DNA of 64,000 nt from Kitasatospora viridis (GCF_007829815.1 NZ_VIWT01000003.1:558001-622000), one strand, 5' to 3'; positions 32,723-40,954 are shown, numbered from the stretch's first letter. Numbers and translations: made by a program. Notes: generated from the letters alone by a model not told the origin.

Positions 32723-34302
32723 GCCCTGGATTCTGCCTCACCTCCGGCCCGGCCCGGCATCCGCCAGGCGATCAAGGCCGCGGAGAGCACCGCCCCGATC
32801 CCGCAGGCCAGCAGCACCAGGTCCATGCCGTGCACGAAGGCGGCGCGCGCGGAGAGCGCCAGGGCCGGGTCGTTCGCCGCCCGCGCGATCGCCTGCGCGG
32901 CCGAGACCGAGCCGCGCGCGGTGTGCGCGGCGGCGGCCGGCAGTCGACCGGTCGTCAGCCGGGCCGTGTAGGCGCCCGCGAGCAGGCTGCCGAGCAGTGC
33001 GACGCCGATCGCGCTGCCGGACTGGCGCAGTGTCTGCAGCAGGCCGGAGCCGACGCCGGCCCGGTCCTCCGGCAGCGCCGCCATCGCAGCGCCCATCGCG
33101 GGGACCATGGTGAACCCGGTGCCGAGACCGAGCAGCGAGAGCCAGATCGCGGTGCGGCCGTAGCCGTCGCCGCCGGAGGTGGTGGCGCCCAGCAGCATCG
33201 CGGCCGCCATCACCAGCAGGCCCGCGGCGATCACCCAGCGCGCCGACAGCCGGTGGACCAGCCGCTCCGCCGCCCGCGCCGCGACCAGCAGCCCGGCCAT
33301 CAGCGGCATCAACCGGATCCCGGTGCCGAGCGCGTCGTAGCCGAGCGCCGACTGCAGGTACTGCGGCAGTACGAAGAGGCCGCCGGCCAGCACGAACGAG
33401 ACCAGCACCGAGGCGACCGAGCTCCAGCGGTAGGCCTGGTCGGCGAGCAGGGTGAAGTCGACCATCGGGTTCGGCTGGGTGCGCTCGCGCCGGACCAGGC
33501 CGCCGAGCAGCAGCACCGCCGCGACCAGCGCGGCCACCACCTTCGCGGAGCCCCAGCCGTCGGCCGGGCCCTGGATGATGCCGAAGGTGAGCGCGGCCAG
33601 CCCCAGCACGCCGATGACGGCGCTGACCGGGTCGACCCGCGGCACCGAGGGGTCGCGCGACTCCGGCACCAGCCACAGGCAGGCGGCGATGCCGATCACG
33701 ATCAGCGGCACGTTGATCAGGAAGATCGAGCCCCACCAGAAGTGGTTGAGCAGCAGCCCGCCCAGCATCGGGCCGAGCGGCATGCCGATCGCCATCCCCG
33801 CCGTCATGATCGCCACGGCGCGCGGTCGCTCGGCCGGGCTGAACAGGCTCGGCAGGATCGCGATGCCGAGCGGCATGATCAGCGAGCCGCCGAGCCCCAT
33901 CACGGCGCGCACCGCGATCAGCGTGGCGGAGGAGTCCGCCAGCGTGCCGACCATCGAGGCGACGCCGAACAGCACCAGCCCGCCGATCAGCAGCCGGCGC
34001 CGCCCGAACCGGTCGCCGAGCAGGCCGGCCGGCAGCATCGCGGCGGCGAAGACCACCAGGTAGGCGTCGGCGATCCACTGCAACTGGCCGGTGGAGGCGT
34101 GCAGTTGCACCGCCATCTCGGGCAGCGCGACGTTCAGGATGGTGCCGTCGAAGCCGAGCACCAGCACGCTCAGGCAGATCGCGGCCAGCGCCCACCAACG
34201 GCGGTTGCCGCCCCGGCCCGCCCCACCGGGCGGCGCGGCGGTGCTCGCGGTCGCGTCCGTCATCGCACTCGCGGTCCCGCTCGTGGTCCCGTCCACGGTC
34301 AT
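32719..34302 (-). CDS. MFS drug exporter, DHA2 (14-TM, EmrB/QacA) family
   Basis: 527 aa from ATG 34302 (AAGGGGG upstream). Fourteen hydrophobic segments from ~32 on. Motif A-like L-L-G-D-R-F-G-R-R-R-L-L at ~97-108, the early L-D-like signature changed to L-G-F-D-G-T-I-L-N-V-A-L-P, and motif C A-G-M-A-I-G-M-P-L-G-P. Proton-driven export of hydrophobic drugs in the membrane. Operon exporter-TetR with an operator in front indicates substrate-induced resistance. Confidence 0.92.
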   Translation of the reverse strand: MTVDGTTSGTASAMTDATASTAAPPGGAGRGGNRRWWALAAICLSVLVLGFDGTILNVALPEMAVQLHASTGQLQWIADAYLVVFAAAMLPAGLLGDRFGRRRLLIGGLVLFGVASMVGTLADSSATLIAVRAVMGLGGSLIMPLGIAILPSLFSPAERPRAVAIMTAGMAIGMPLGPMLGGLLLNHFWWGSIFLINVPLIVIGIAACLWLVPESRDPSVPRVDPVSAVIGVLGLAALTFGIIQGPADGWGSAKVVAALVAAVLLLGGLVRRERTQPNPMVDFTLLADQAYRWSSVASVLVSFVLAGGLFVLPQYLQSALGYDALGTGIRLMPLMAGLLVAARAAERLVHRLSARWVIAAGLLVMAAAMLLGATTSGGDGYGRTAIWLSLLGLGTGFTMVPAMGAAMAALPEDRAGVGSGLLQTLRQSGSAIGVALLGSLLAGAYTARLTTGRLPAAAAHTARGSVSAAQAIARAANDPALALSARAAFVHGMDLVLLACGIGAVLSAALIAWRMPGRAGGEAESRA

Positions 34303-34322
34303 GGCAGCCCCCTTGAGAGTCC

Positions 34323-34363
34323 CTGTCTTATGACAGTAACTCTCATTTCGGAGACGCTGTCAA
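34323..34363 (-). promoter_or_regulatory. Promoter and TetR operator of the MFS-TetR operon
   Basis: On the minus strand TTGACA (complement of 34358-34363) is a consensus -35 with GTTACT about 17 nt downstream. Overlapping it, 34330-34346 is a 17-bp near-perfect palindrome ATGAsAGTwACTsTCAT, with a further CTGTC-N4-GACAG at 34323-34336. Classic layout for self-repression. Confidence 0.75.
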
Positions 34364-34386
34364 TCGAACAGGGGCAGGGGCATGCG

Positions 34387-34424
34387 CGAGCAGCCCAGCG
34401 CCGTCAACGGCCCTGGGCTGCTCG
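34387..34424 (-). terminator. Terminator of the NRDE gene
   Basis: 12-bp stem (34387-34398 with 34413-34424) extended by an inner 4-bp stem and TCAA loop; 50 bp downstream of the NRDE stop on the minus strand. Confidence 0.75.
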
Positions 34425-34473
34425 TGTCTTGGGTCTCGGGTCGGTCAGAAGGTGGTCATGGGGATCAACGCGG

Positions 34474-35277
34474 TCACCGCTCCGCAGCCAGGTCGACCCG
34501 CTGCCACTGACCCTCGCTCGGCGCCGCGCTGAAGTCGTATCGCGCCCCAGCGGGCCCGAGGGCGAGCAGGGATATCGAGGTCGAGCCCCAGATCCGCCCG
34601 TCGCCGAAGTCCCGACGCTGTATCAGGGCGGCCCGGTCGTCCAGCTCCAGGCCGTCCCCGCAGGCGAGCGGCAGCCACTCGCCCCAGGCCTGCCGGGTCG
34701 AGCCCGCGCCGGGCTCGGGGCGCACCGCCGCCGCCAGCCGGGCCCGGAAGTGCACGGCCCGGGCGGCCATCATCAGCCGGGCCCGCCGCGAGGTGGTGCG
34801 GTTCTCCGCCCGGCCCTCCAGCCCGTCGTTGACCACGACGCTCAGCCCGGTCGGCAGCGCCCGGTCGACCAGCTCGCCCCCTCCCCAGCTCAGCACCCGC
34901 ACGCCGGTGGGCCGCGCCAGGACCAGGTGGAACGGGTCGTACCGTTCGAGGTCCGTGCGGTCGAGGCGGTCGAACCCGCCCTCGGTCACGGCGAGCAGCG
35001 GCAGGCCCCCGCGCGAGAGGCGGGCGTGCGGGTCCGCCGCCGGGCCGAAGCCGTTGAGCAGGCACGCCACCGCCGGTCCGTCCCCGGACCCGTCACCCGG
35101 CCGGACGGCGAGCCAGGTGCCGCCCGCGACCAGGTCGAGGCCGCCGACCAGGTCGGGGCTCGACGGCCAGTGGTGGTCCGGCGGCAGCCACTGCCGGCCG
35201 ACGTACTCGTCCCGCACCGAGAGCAGCAGCACCGGCACGGCCGATGTCGGTTCGATGCTGATGAACGCCGTACACAT
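34474..35277 (-). CDS. NRDE/TANGO2-family protein
   Basis: 267 aa from ATG 35277. Begins M-C-T-A-F-I-S, so Cys2 becomes the N-terminal residue after Met removal, as in Ntn-type NRDE proteins. Further family features: R-D-E-Y near 22, W-L-A-V-R-P-G-D, G-L-S-V-V-V-N-D near 150 and G-S-T-S-I-S-L-L. The family (TANGO2 in animals) is linked to haem or lipid handling; bacterial role is unclear. The frame is open 21 codons upstream, but the Cys2 rule and GGGGGCGAC spacing fix this start. Confidence 0.8.
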   Translation of the reverse strand: MCTAFISIEPTSAVPVLLLSVRDEYVGRQWLPPDHHWPSSPDLVGGLDLVAGGTWLAVRPGDGSGDGPAVACLLNGFGPAADPHARLSRGGLPLLAVTEGGFDRLDRTDLERYDPFHLVLARPTGVRVLSWGGGELVDRALPTGLSVVVNDGLEGRAENRTTSRRARLMMAARAVHFRARLAAAVRPEPGAGSTRQAWGEWLPLACGDGLELDDRAALIQRRDFGDGRIWGSTSISLLALGPAGARYDFSAAPSEGQWQRVDLAAER

Positions 35278-35492
35278 GTCGCCCCCGTGGACTTCCTGAA
35301 CTGCCGATCGCAGGTACCACCCTCGTGACGATCCTCGCACGCCTGATCGACCGGCCCGCCGGACCGGCCCCCGATCGCCCGGCTGGACCGGCCCCCGATC
35401 GATCAGGAATCAAGAAGCCCCCGCCCCGGCCCCGCTCGTAGCGTGGAGACACCGCCGGGGAGCACCGGCACCGGAGCAAAAGGAGAGGTCAG

Positions 35493-35831
35493 ATGGCCGA
35501 CAACTTCAAGGCGATCATCTACCCGGTCAAGGACCTGGAGAAGGCCAAGGCCCTGTTCACCACCCTGCTCGGCGCCCAGCCGGACCAGGACGCCCCCTAC
35601 TACGTCGGCTGGACCATCGACGGCCAGAACATCGGCCTCAACCCGCACGGCTTCGACCAGGGCATGACCGGCCCGGTCCCCTACGTGGACGTGGCCGACC
35701 TCGAAGCCCGGATCGACGCCCTGACGGCGGCCGGCGCGAGCGTCCGGCAGCAGCCCACGGACGTCGGCGGCGGCCTGCGGATCGCCACCGTCGAGGACGC
35801 CGACGGGAACATCATCGGCCTGCGCGGGTAG
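35493..35831 (+). CDS. Small VOC family protein
   Basis: 112 aa with a good AAAGGAGAGG site. Bleomycin-resistance/glyoxalase fold: I-I-Y-P-V-K-D-L-E-K-A-K, L-F-T-T-L-L-G-A, P-Y-V-D-V-A-D-L-E, and E-D-A-D-G-N-I-I-G-L. The first metal-ligand position is Tyr-Pro, not His, so this is more likely a ligand-binding protein than a metalloenzyme. Monocistronic. Confidence 0.82.
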   Translation: MADNFKAIIYPVKDLEKAKALFTTLLGAQPDQDAPYYVGWTIDGQNIGLNPHGFDQGMTGPVPYVDVADLEARIDALTAAGASVRQQPTDVGGGLRIATVEDADGNIIGLRG

Positions 35832-35931
35832 GCGACCCCCGTGGTCCCGGCCGGCGCCACCGGCCGCGTGCCCACCGGCACGCGGCCGGGCCCGCGCCGC
35901 CGCGAGCCCGCACGCTACGGTTGCCCACCGA

Positions 35932-35990
35932 GACCACGACGCACCACGACGCACCACCAGGCACAGGCACCACCAGGCACCACCACTCAC
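35932..35990 (+). repeat. Short degenerate tandem repeats upstream of a hypothetical gene
   Basis: ACCACGACGC occurs twice in tandem, followed by repeated CACCACCAGGCAC-like units. Purine-poor strand, immediately before the GGAAGAAGAG ribosome-binding site at 35991. May be an unstructured leader. Confidence 0.6.
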
Positions 35991-36002
35991 GGAAGAAGAG
36001 CC

Positions 36003-36470
36003 ATGCCCCGCAGGACGGCGGCTGCTCTACGGCTCGACGCCGACTGCCGGTCCCGGCTTCGGGACCACCCGCGCCGGCCATCCCGACTCACCTCCCGCAC
36101 ACGTCGTCAGGCGGCCCGCTTCGAGACCGAACGGGGCCTGCACGAGCGGCGGCTCGAAGACGCCGTCCACCGCTGGCGGGCGTTCACGCGCCGTCCGGGC
36201 CGCACGCTCTACCTGCCCGAGCCGGACCTGCCGGGCTACGACATCTGGGACGACCGCTCGCTGATCGAGCGGGCCATCGGCGCGCTCGACGCACGGGCGG
36301 CTCGGGAGCTCGCCTCGGTCGTCAGGGACGTCGACGCCGCCTTCCTGGCGCGCACCCTGCCCGACCCGTACGCTCCGCGCGCCTGGCCGTGGTGGCGCCG
36401 CAGGTGCCAGGAGCTGGGCGACATCCTGGACGTCCCCTCGCAGGCGCACGGCCGGCCGGCCGGACCGTAG
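36003..36470 (+). CDS. Hypothetical basic protein
   Basis: 155 aa, ATG with GGAAGAAGAG at suitable distance. Very basic first 55 residues (R-R-T-A-A-A-L, R-D-H-P-R-R-P-S, S-R-T-R-R-Q), then G-Y-D-I-W-D-D-R-S-L-I-E-R-A-I-G-A-L-D near 83-101, which is helical, and W-P-W-W-R-R-R-C-Q-E-L-G. No membrane segment or signal. Family not recognised. Converges with the PhnB-like gene (16 bp apart). Confidence 0.65.
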   Translation: MPRRTAAALRLDADCRSRLRDHPRRPSRLTSRTRRQAARFETERGLHERRLEDAVHRWRAFTRRPGRTLYLPEPDLPGYDIWDDRSLIERAIGALDARAARELASVVRDVDAAFLARTLPDPYAPRAWPWWRRRCQELGDILDVPSQAHGRPAGP

Positions 36471-36486
36471 GCGAGCCCCGGGTCCG

Positions 36487-36966
36487 TCACCCCTCGCCGG
36501 CGTGCGCCCGCAGCAGCGCGGCGATGTCCAGCTTCCCCATCGCCATCATCGCCTTGGTGGCCCGGGCGGCCTTCTCCGGGTCGGGGTCGCCCAGCAGCTG
36601 CGGCATCACCGTCGGCACCACCTGCCAGGACACCCCGAACCGGTCCTTCAGCCACCCGCACGGCCCCTCCTCGCCGCCCTCGGAGAGCTTCTCCCAGTAG
36701 TGGTCCACCTCGGCCTGGTCCGCGCACGGGATCTGGAACGAGATCGCCTCGGAGAAGCTGAACTGCGGCCCGCCGTTCAGCCCGAGGAACCGCTGGCCGT
36801 TCAGCGTGAACTCCACCGTCAGCGCGCTCCCGGGCGCCCCGGGCCCGGCCTCGGTGTGCCGCAGGACCGACCCCAGGCTGGAGTCGGGGAAGATCCCCAG
36901 GTAGTGCTTGGCGGCCTCCTCCGCCTGGCCGTCGAACCAGAGACAGGTGACAAGCTGACCGGTCAT
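36487..36966 (-). CDS. PhnB-like VOC protein (3-demethylubiquinone methyltransferase-like fold)
   Basis: 159 aa from ATG 36966, GGGAGGAAT 7 nt upstream; a GTG one codon earlier is less well placed. C-L-W-F-D-G-Q-A-E-E-A-A-K-H-Y near the N-terminus, F-L-G-L-N-G-G-P-Q-F-S-F-S-E-A-I-S-F at ~60-77, W-L-K-D-R-F-G-V-S-W-Q-V-V-P at ~105, matching the PF06983 group. No methyltransferase activity is expected despite the historic name. Role unknown. Confidence 0.85.
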   Translation of the reverse strand: MTGQLVTCLWFDGQAEEAAKHYLGIFPDSSLGSVLRHTEAGPGAPGSALTVEFTLNGQRFLGLNGGPQFSFSEAISFQIPCADQAEVDHYWEKLSEGGEEGPCGWLKDRFGVSWQVVPTVMPQLLGDPDPEKAARATKAMMAMGKLDIAALLRAHAGEG

Positions 36967-37048
36967 CACATTCCTCCCGGAGCGGTCGAAAACGGGTACT
37001 CCCCATGAGTACCGCGTGCCCCGGACAACCGCCGCCGGGACGCGCCGC

Positions 37049-38083
37049 TCAGGGGTGGCCGCCCCGGATGATGAACCGCACCACGGAGGCCAGGTGGTGC
37101 GAGGTGTCCCAGGCCCGCCGTTCCCGGTGACCGCCGGACTTCTCGCCGTCCTGCCTGGCCGCGTACGCGGCGATCTGCCCGGCTCCCCAGGAGAACGCGG
37201 CCGGATTGGTCGGCCAGACGGTGGAGTCGGTGAACCTCCGGTAGAGCTTGAGGCAGTCCGATCCGCGCGCCGAGGCCGCCCGCATCACGTACCAGTGCGG
37301 GCCGTTCAGGTAGCGCAGCCCGGCCGGTCCCTCCTCGTCCTCGTCGTAGCGGCCCACGTGGGTGGGCCCGTGGTCGCCGTAGTCCAGCGCGAAGCCGCCG
37401 AGCAGTTCCCGGGTCCGGCCCCAGAGGTCCAGGTCGTGACGGCGCAGGACCTGCAGCCGGTAGGAGGATCGCGGCAGCGTGGCCGGAAAGGCGCCGCTGG
37501 TGAGGGCAGTGCTGCGCCAACCGAACGGCCAAGCCCAGTCCACCGCACGCACGGCGCGCAATGCCATCCGCTCGACCGCCGCCTCGTCGCCGACGTGACC
37601 GGCATCGAGCAGCAGGTCGACCTCGGAGGGCAGCAGCTCGACCGCACGCAGGACCCGCCAGATCTCGTCGCCCAGCGACTCGTACTGACGGTGCTCCACC
37701 TCATCCAGCGTCAGGCGCAGGCATCCACCGGCACGATGGAGCAGGTGCATGTGACCGGCTTCGGCGAGCGCCACCGGTCCGTCACCCGGCCGGAAGACCG
37801 GCACCGCCGTCACGGACTCCTCCGCCAGACCCGCGCTGAGCACCCGCAACGCTCTGCCGTCCGCCTCGCGGGGCAGTCGGAGGTGGTGGAAGTCCACCGC
37901 GACCTTGCACTCCGTCTTCAGCCATCGCCTGACCGCCGTCAGGAGCGCGTCGACGGCACGGGCCGGCCCCTCCCGCGGCATCACCTCCAGCACCGGCCGG
38001 ATCCGCGCCCGCACCCACGGCTCCGTCTTCCGCAGCGCCAGCAGCTCGCCCTGCTTCGCGTACAGCACCGGCACGTACTCCAT
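37049..38083 (-). CDS. Beta family protein (phage T4 beta-like)
   Basis: 344 aa from ATG 38083. Begins Y-V-P-V-L-Y-A-K-Q-G-E-L-L-A-L, with P-V-L-E-V-M-P near 30, V-A-V-D-F-H-H-L-R-L near 65, L-L-L-D-A-G-H-V near 160 and Y-G-D-H-G-P-T-H-V-G-R near 255. This pattern fits the beta-protein family named after a T4 phage product, scattered through actinobacteria, sometimes near mobile or defence genes. Its biochemical role is unknown. No phage genes surround it here. Family call from recalled motifs. Confidence 0.6.
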   Translation of the reverse strand: MEYVPVLYAKQGELLALRKTEPWVRARIRPVLEVMPREGPARAVDALLTAVRRWLKTECKVAVDFHHLRLPREADGRALRVLSAGLAEESVTAVPVFRPGDGPVALAEAGHMHLLHRAGGCLRLTLDEVEHRQYESLGDEIWRVLRAVELLPSEVDLLLDAGHVGDEAAVERMALRAVRAVDWAWPFGWRSTALTSGAFPATLPRSSYRLQVLRRHDLDLWGRTRELLGGFALDYGDHGPTHVGRYDEDEEGPAGLRYLNGPHWYVMRAASARGSDCLKLYRRFTDSTVWPTNPAAFSWGAGQIAAYAARQDGEKSGGHRERRAWDTSHHLASVVRFIIRGGHP

Positions 38084-38303
38084 CGGCTTCCCCCAGCAGA
38101 CCCGCCCCGCCCGGAACCGCGCGTACTCCGTCAGTGTGCGGCGCCGGGGCTGGCGCGGACAGACCGGATACGGCCGACCCCGGTGCGGGGCGCGGAAAAC
38201 CTGTTTGCACCTGCCCGCCGACTCGATAGGATCGCCGCATTCCCGTGGGGAGCCGAGCCGATGATCGCGGCCCGGCCCAGGGCGAGTGAGGAGGTGCGTA
38301 AAC
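38084..38303. other. Divergent promoter region before the RIO kinase leader
   Basis: About 220 bp without a credible gene. AACCTGTTTGCACC and ACTCGATAGGATC patches (38199-38240) are the AT-richest part; TAGGAT at about 38225 could be a -10 for the rightward transcript. Confidence 0.4.
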
Positions 38304-38381
38304 GTGATGACGGCCGCTGTGACGCGGCGCGCTTCGACCTGCGCGCCAGACGCCTTCACCCGTTCCCTGCCCGCCGGCTGA
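38304..38381 (+). CDS. Possible 25-aa leader peptide upstream of the RIO kinase gene
   Basis: A consensus GAGGAGG (38287-38294 region) stands 9-10 nt before GTG-ATG at 38304-38309; the frame reads V-M-T-A-A-V-T-R-R-A-S-T and ends at TGA 38381, 55 bp before the kinase GTG. The strong ribosome-binding site with so short a frame is the only evidence; it could be a translated leader or chance. Confidence 0.35.
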   Translation: MMTAAVTRRASTCAPDAFTRSLPAG

Positions 38382-38436
38382 CGAGTCGTCCGCTGACGCA
38401 CCCTCCGGTGGGCCCTCTCCGCAGGAGACCACCGCA

Positions 38437-39435
38437 GTGCGCGAGCGCTTTTCCGAGTCCGAGTCCTTCACCCGCATCCGCAGCAAGGGCAGCGGCAAGG
38501 GCACCGGCAACGGCAACAAGACCGGCGGCCGCCGTTCCTTCGACGACGACGCCTACGACTACCAGCCCTACGACTTCGGCCTCGAACTCGAACTCGACGT
38601 CCAGGCCGACGGCGAGAACGAGCACGAGAACGGCACCGGGCACGACGGCCCGCCCGTCGGCGACCGCTGGTCCACCTGGGACCAGTCCACCCCCACCGAG
38701 AAGGGCCCGGACCCCCGGCCCGACTGGGTGATCACCGAACTCGCGGCCGTGGACACCGAGTTCGGCATCGTGAAGACCGGCAAGGAGGCCGACGTCTTCC
38801 TGCTGGAGCGGGCGGTGCCGGACACCGACCGCCGCACCCTGATGGCCGCCAAGCGCTACCGCGACGGCAACCACCGGATGTTCCACCGGGACGCCGGCTA
38901 CCTGGAGGGCCGCAGCCACAAGGAGTCCCGGGTCAGCCGGGCGATGGCCCGGCGCACCGAGTTCGGCAAGCAGGTGATCGCCGGCCAGTGGGCCGCCGCC
39001 GAGTTCGCCGCGCTCTCCCGGCTGTGGAGCGCAGGCGTGGCGGTGCCCTACCCGGTGCAGATCCTCGGCACCGAGATCCTGATGGAGTTCATCGGCGACG
39101 AGAGCGGCACGGCCGCGCCCCGGCTGGCCCAACTGCGCGCCGAGGAGGCCGAGCTGGCCGACCTGTGGGCGCAACTGGGCGACAGCCTCGCCCTGCTGGC
39201 CCGGGGCGGGTTCGCGCACGGCGACCTGTCCGCCTACAACATCCTGGTGCACCACGGCCGCCTGGTGATCATCGACGTGCCGCAGATCGTCGACGTGATC
39301 GCCAATCCGCGCGGCCGCACCTTCCTGGAGCGCGACGTGCGCAACGTCGGCGCCTGGTTCATCGCGCGCGGGCTGCCGAAGTCGGCGGTGGACGAGCTGT
39401 CCCACCGGCTGGCCTACGAGGCCCGGTTGGATTGA
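38437..39435 (+). CDS. RIO-type atypical serine kinase
   Basis: 332 aa, GTG with AGGAGA upstream. Residues 1-85 are a low-complexity Gly/Lys then Asp/Glu-rich leader (D-D-D-A-Y-D-Y, E-N-E-H-E-N). The kinase domain starts ~100: I-V-K-T-G-K-E-A-D-V-F flexible loop, A-A-K-R-Y-R-D-G catalytic Lys, E-I-L-M-E-F-I-G-D hinge, H-G-D-L-S-A-Y-N-I-L catalytic loop (Asp in H-G-D, Asn) and V-I-I-D-V-P-Q metal Asp. RIO1/RIO2-like bacterial kinases have unknown targets; eukaryotic ones act in ribosome maturation. The acidic-basic N-terminus is unusual. Confidence 0.88.
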   Translation: MRERFSESESFTRIRSKGSGKGTGNGNKTGGRRSFDDDAYDYQPYDFGLELELDVQADGENEHENGTGHDGPPVGDRWSTWDQSTPTEKGPDPRPDWVITELAAVDTEFGIVKTGKEADVFLLERAVPDTDRRTLMAAKRYRDGNHRMFHRDAGYLEGRSHKESRVSRAMARRTEFGKQVIAGQWAAAEFAALSRLWSAGVAVPYPVQILGTEILMEFIGDESGTAAPRLAQLRAEEAELADLWAQLGDSLALLARGGFAHGDLSAYNILVHHGRLVIIDVPQIVDVIANPRGRTFLERDVRNVGAWFIARGLPKSAVDELSHRLAYEARLD

Positions 39436-39481
39436 ACACCGGCGTGACGCGGGTCACAGGATAGAAGTCGCGCTCCCCCGC

Positions 39482-39531
39482 CTCTTCCTCCCCGGGAGCC
39501 CGCACCGGGGCTCGTGCACGAGGAGGAAGAG
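39482..39531 (+). promoter_or_regulatory. Hairpin sequestering the hydrolase ribosome-binding site
   Basis: CTCTTCCTCC (39482-39491) is the exact complement of GGAGGAAGAG (39522-39531), the Shine-Dalgarno for the ATG at 39534. Inside, GAGCCC (39496-39501) and GGGCTC (39508-39513) form a second stem. Folded RNA would hide the ribosome-binding site; it might also read as a terminator for the kinase gene. Confidence 0.7.
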
Positions 39532-39533
39532 CC

Positions 39534-40436
39534 ATGGGGGACCGACCGATGCCGCAGCTCGACGGCGTCAGCCACCGGTACGTCAGCGCACGGGGCGTCA
39601 GTTTCCACGTCGCCGAGGCCGGTCCGGCCGACGCCCCGCCGGTGCTGCTGCTGCACGGCTTCGCCCAGCACTGGTACGCCTGGCACAAGGTGATCCCGCT
39701 GCTCGCGGCCGACCACCGGGTGATCTGCCCGGACCTGCGCGGCTGCGGCTGGTCCGATGCGCCTCGCACCGGCTACCGCAGCACCGAGCTGGTCGCGGAC
39801 GTGCTCGCCGTGCTGGACGCGCTGGAGCTGCGCGAGCCGGTCCGGCTGGTCGGCCACGAGTGCGGCGGCTGGCTCGGCTTCCTTCTCTGCCTGGCGGCGC
39901 CGGAGCGGGTCGCGGGCTACCTCGCGCTGAACACCTCGCACCCGTGGCGCCGGGCCGAGGGCCGACTGCCGCTGGACGCCTGGCGGTTCTGGTACACGGC
40001 GTTCTGGGAGTACCCGGGGATCGGCCGCCGGGTGCTGCGGCACTGGCCGGGCTTCACCCGCTTCGTGCTCCGGCACTGGACGGCCGATCCGGCCTGCTGG
40101 GAGCCCGAGGTGCTGGAGGAGTTCGTCCAGACCGTCCGCACGCCCGGCCGGTCGCGGGCCGCCGAGCAGTGGCTCTGGCAGTTCGTGCTGCACGACATCC
40201 CCGCGCTGGTCACCGGCCGGCACCGCGGGCAGCGGCTGACCGTGCCGACCCTGCTGCTCTGCGGCGACCAGGACCCGGTGACCCGCCCGGCGCGGGAGGT
40301 CGAGGGGATCGACGTCCGGGTCGTGACGGGTGGTCACCTGCTCCCGCAGGAGGCCCCGGAGGTGATCGCCGGGGCGGCCCGCGAGCACTTCGGACGCACT
40401 GTCACAATGCCCGCAGCCGAGGTCGAACGGGGGTGA
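39534..40436 (+). CDS. Alpha/beta hydrolase with Glu at the nucleophile position
   Basis: 300 aa. Epoxide-hydrolase-like order: oxyanion H-G-F at ~43-45, D-L-R-G-C-G-W-S-D near 69-77, nucleophile elbow V-G-H-E-C-G-G with E109 where Asp or Ser is expected, lid region W-R-R-A-E-G ... W-Y-T-A-F-W-E-Y, acid in C-G-D-Q-D-P-V-T near 243 and His in T-G-G-H-L-L near 268. Triad positions other than the nucleophile are normal. First gene of an operon with a sigma factor and an SRPBCC gene (GTGA overlaps). Its translation may be gated by the hairpin at 39482. Confidence 0.82.
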   Translation: MGDRPMPQLDGVSHRYVSARGVSFHVAEAGPADAPPVLLLHGFAQHWYAWHKVIPLLAADHRVICPDLRGCGWSDAPRTGYRSTELVADVLAVLDALELREPVRLVGHECGGWLGFLLCLAAPERVAGYLALNTSHPWRRAEGRLPLDAWRFWYTAFWEYPGIGRRVLRHWPGFTRFVLRHWTADPACWEPEVLEEFVQTVRTPGRSRAAEQWLWQFVLHDIPALVTGRHRGQRLTVPTLLLCGDQDPVTRPAREVEGIDVRVVTGGHLLPQEAPEVIAGAAREHFGRTVTMPAAEVERG

Positions 40437-40954
40437 CGGCGGTGGTGACGGATGGCGAGCCGGGGATCGACCCGCAGCTGGTGCGCGCCGCCCAGCGCGG
40501 GGACCCGCTGGCGGTCGCCGAGCTGATGGAGCTGCTGACCCCGTACGTCGGGCGGATCTGCGGCCCGATCGCCCGCCAGGACGGGCCGGACGCCGCCCAG
40601 GAGGCGCTGATCGTGGTGCTGCGCGGACTGCGCCAGCTGCGCGAGCCGGCCGCACTGCTCGGCTGGGCCCGGACCATCGCGGTGCGCGAGGCGGTCCGGG
40701 TCGCCCAGCGGGCCGGGCGCACCGTCGCCGAGCCGCTCGCCGAGCTGCGCGCGGCCGGCGATCCCCAGCTGGCCGCCGACATCGAGGACACCCTGGCCCG
40801 GCTGACCCCCGAGCACCGGGCGGTGCTGGTGCTGCGCGACGTGGTGGGCCTGGACGAGAACGCGGCCAGCTCGATGCTGTCCGTCCCGCTCGGCACGGTC
40901 CGGTCCCGGCTGGCCCGGGCCCGGCGGAGCTTTCGGAAGGTGTGGGAGTCGTGA
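40433..40954 (+). CDS. ECF-type sigma factor
   Basis: 173 aa from GTG 40433 (GTGA overlap with the hydrolase stop). Region 2: A-A-Q-R-G-D-P-L-A-V-A-E-L-M-E-L-L-T-P-Y-V, D-A-A-Q-E-A-L-I-V-V-L-R-G-L. Region 4: L-T-P-E-H-R-A-V-L-V-L-R-D-V-V-G-L-D-E-N-A-A-S, V-P-L-G-T-V-R-S-R-L-A-R-A-R. No anti-sigma gene follows; the overlapping downstream product is an SRPBCC protein, which may modulate it. Being second in an operon, its level depends on the hydrolase leader. Confidence 0.87.
   Translation: MTAVVTDGEPGIDPQLVRAAQRGDPLAVAELMELLTPYVGRICGPIARQDGPDAAQEALIVVLRGLRQLREPAALLGWARTIAVREAVRVAQRAGRTVAEPLAELRAAGDPQLAADIEDTLARLTPEHRAVLVLRDVVGLDENAASSMLSVPLGTVRSRLARARRSFRKVWES

Noticed and set aside
37049..38083. 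Prophage or defence island around the beta-family gene
   Set aside because: Flanking genes are ordinary chromosomal types; no integrase, structural or restriction genes, and no change in composition.
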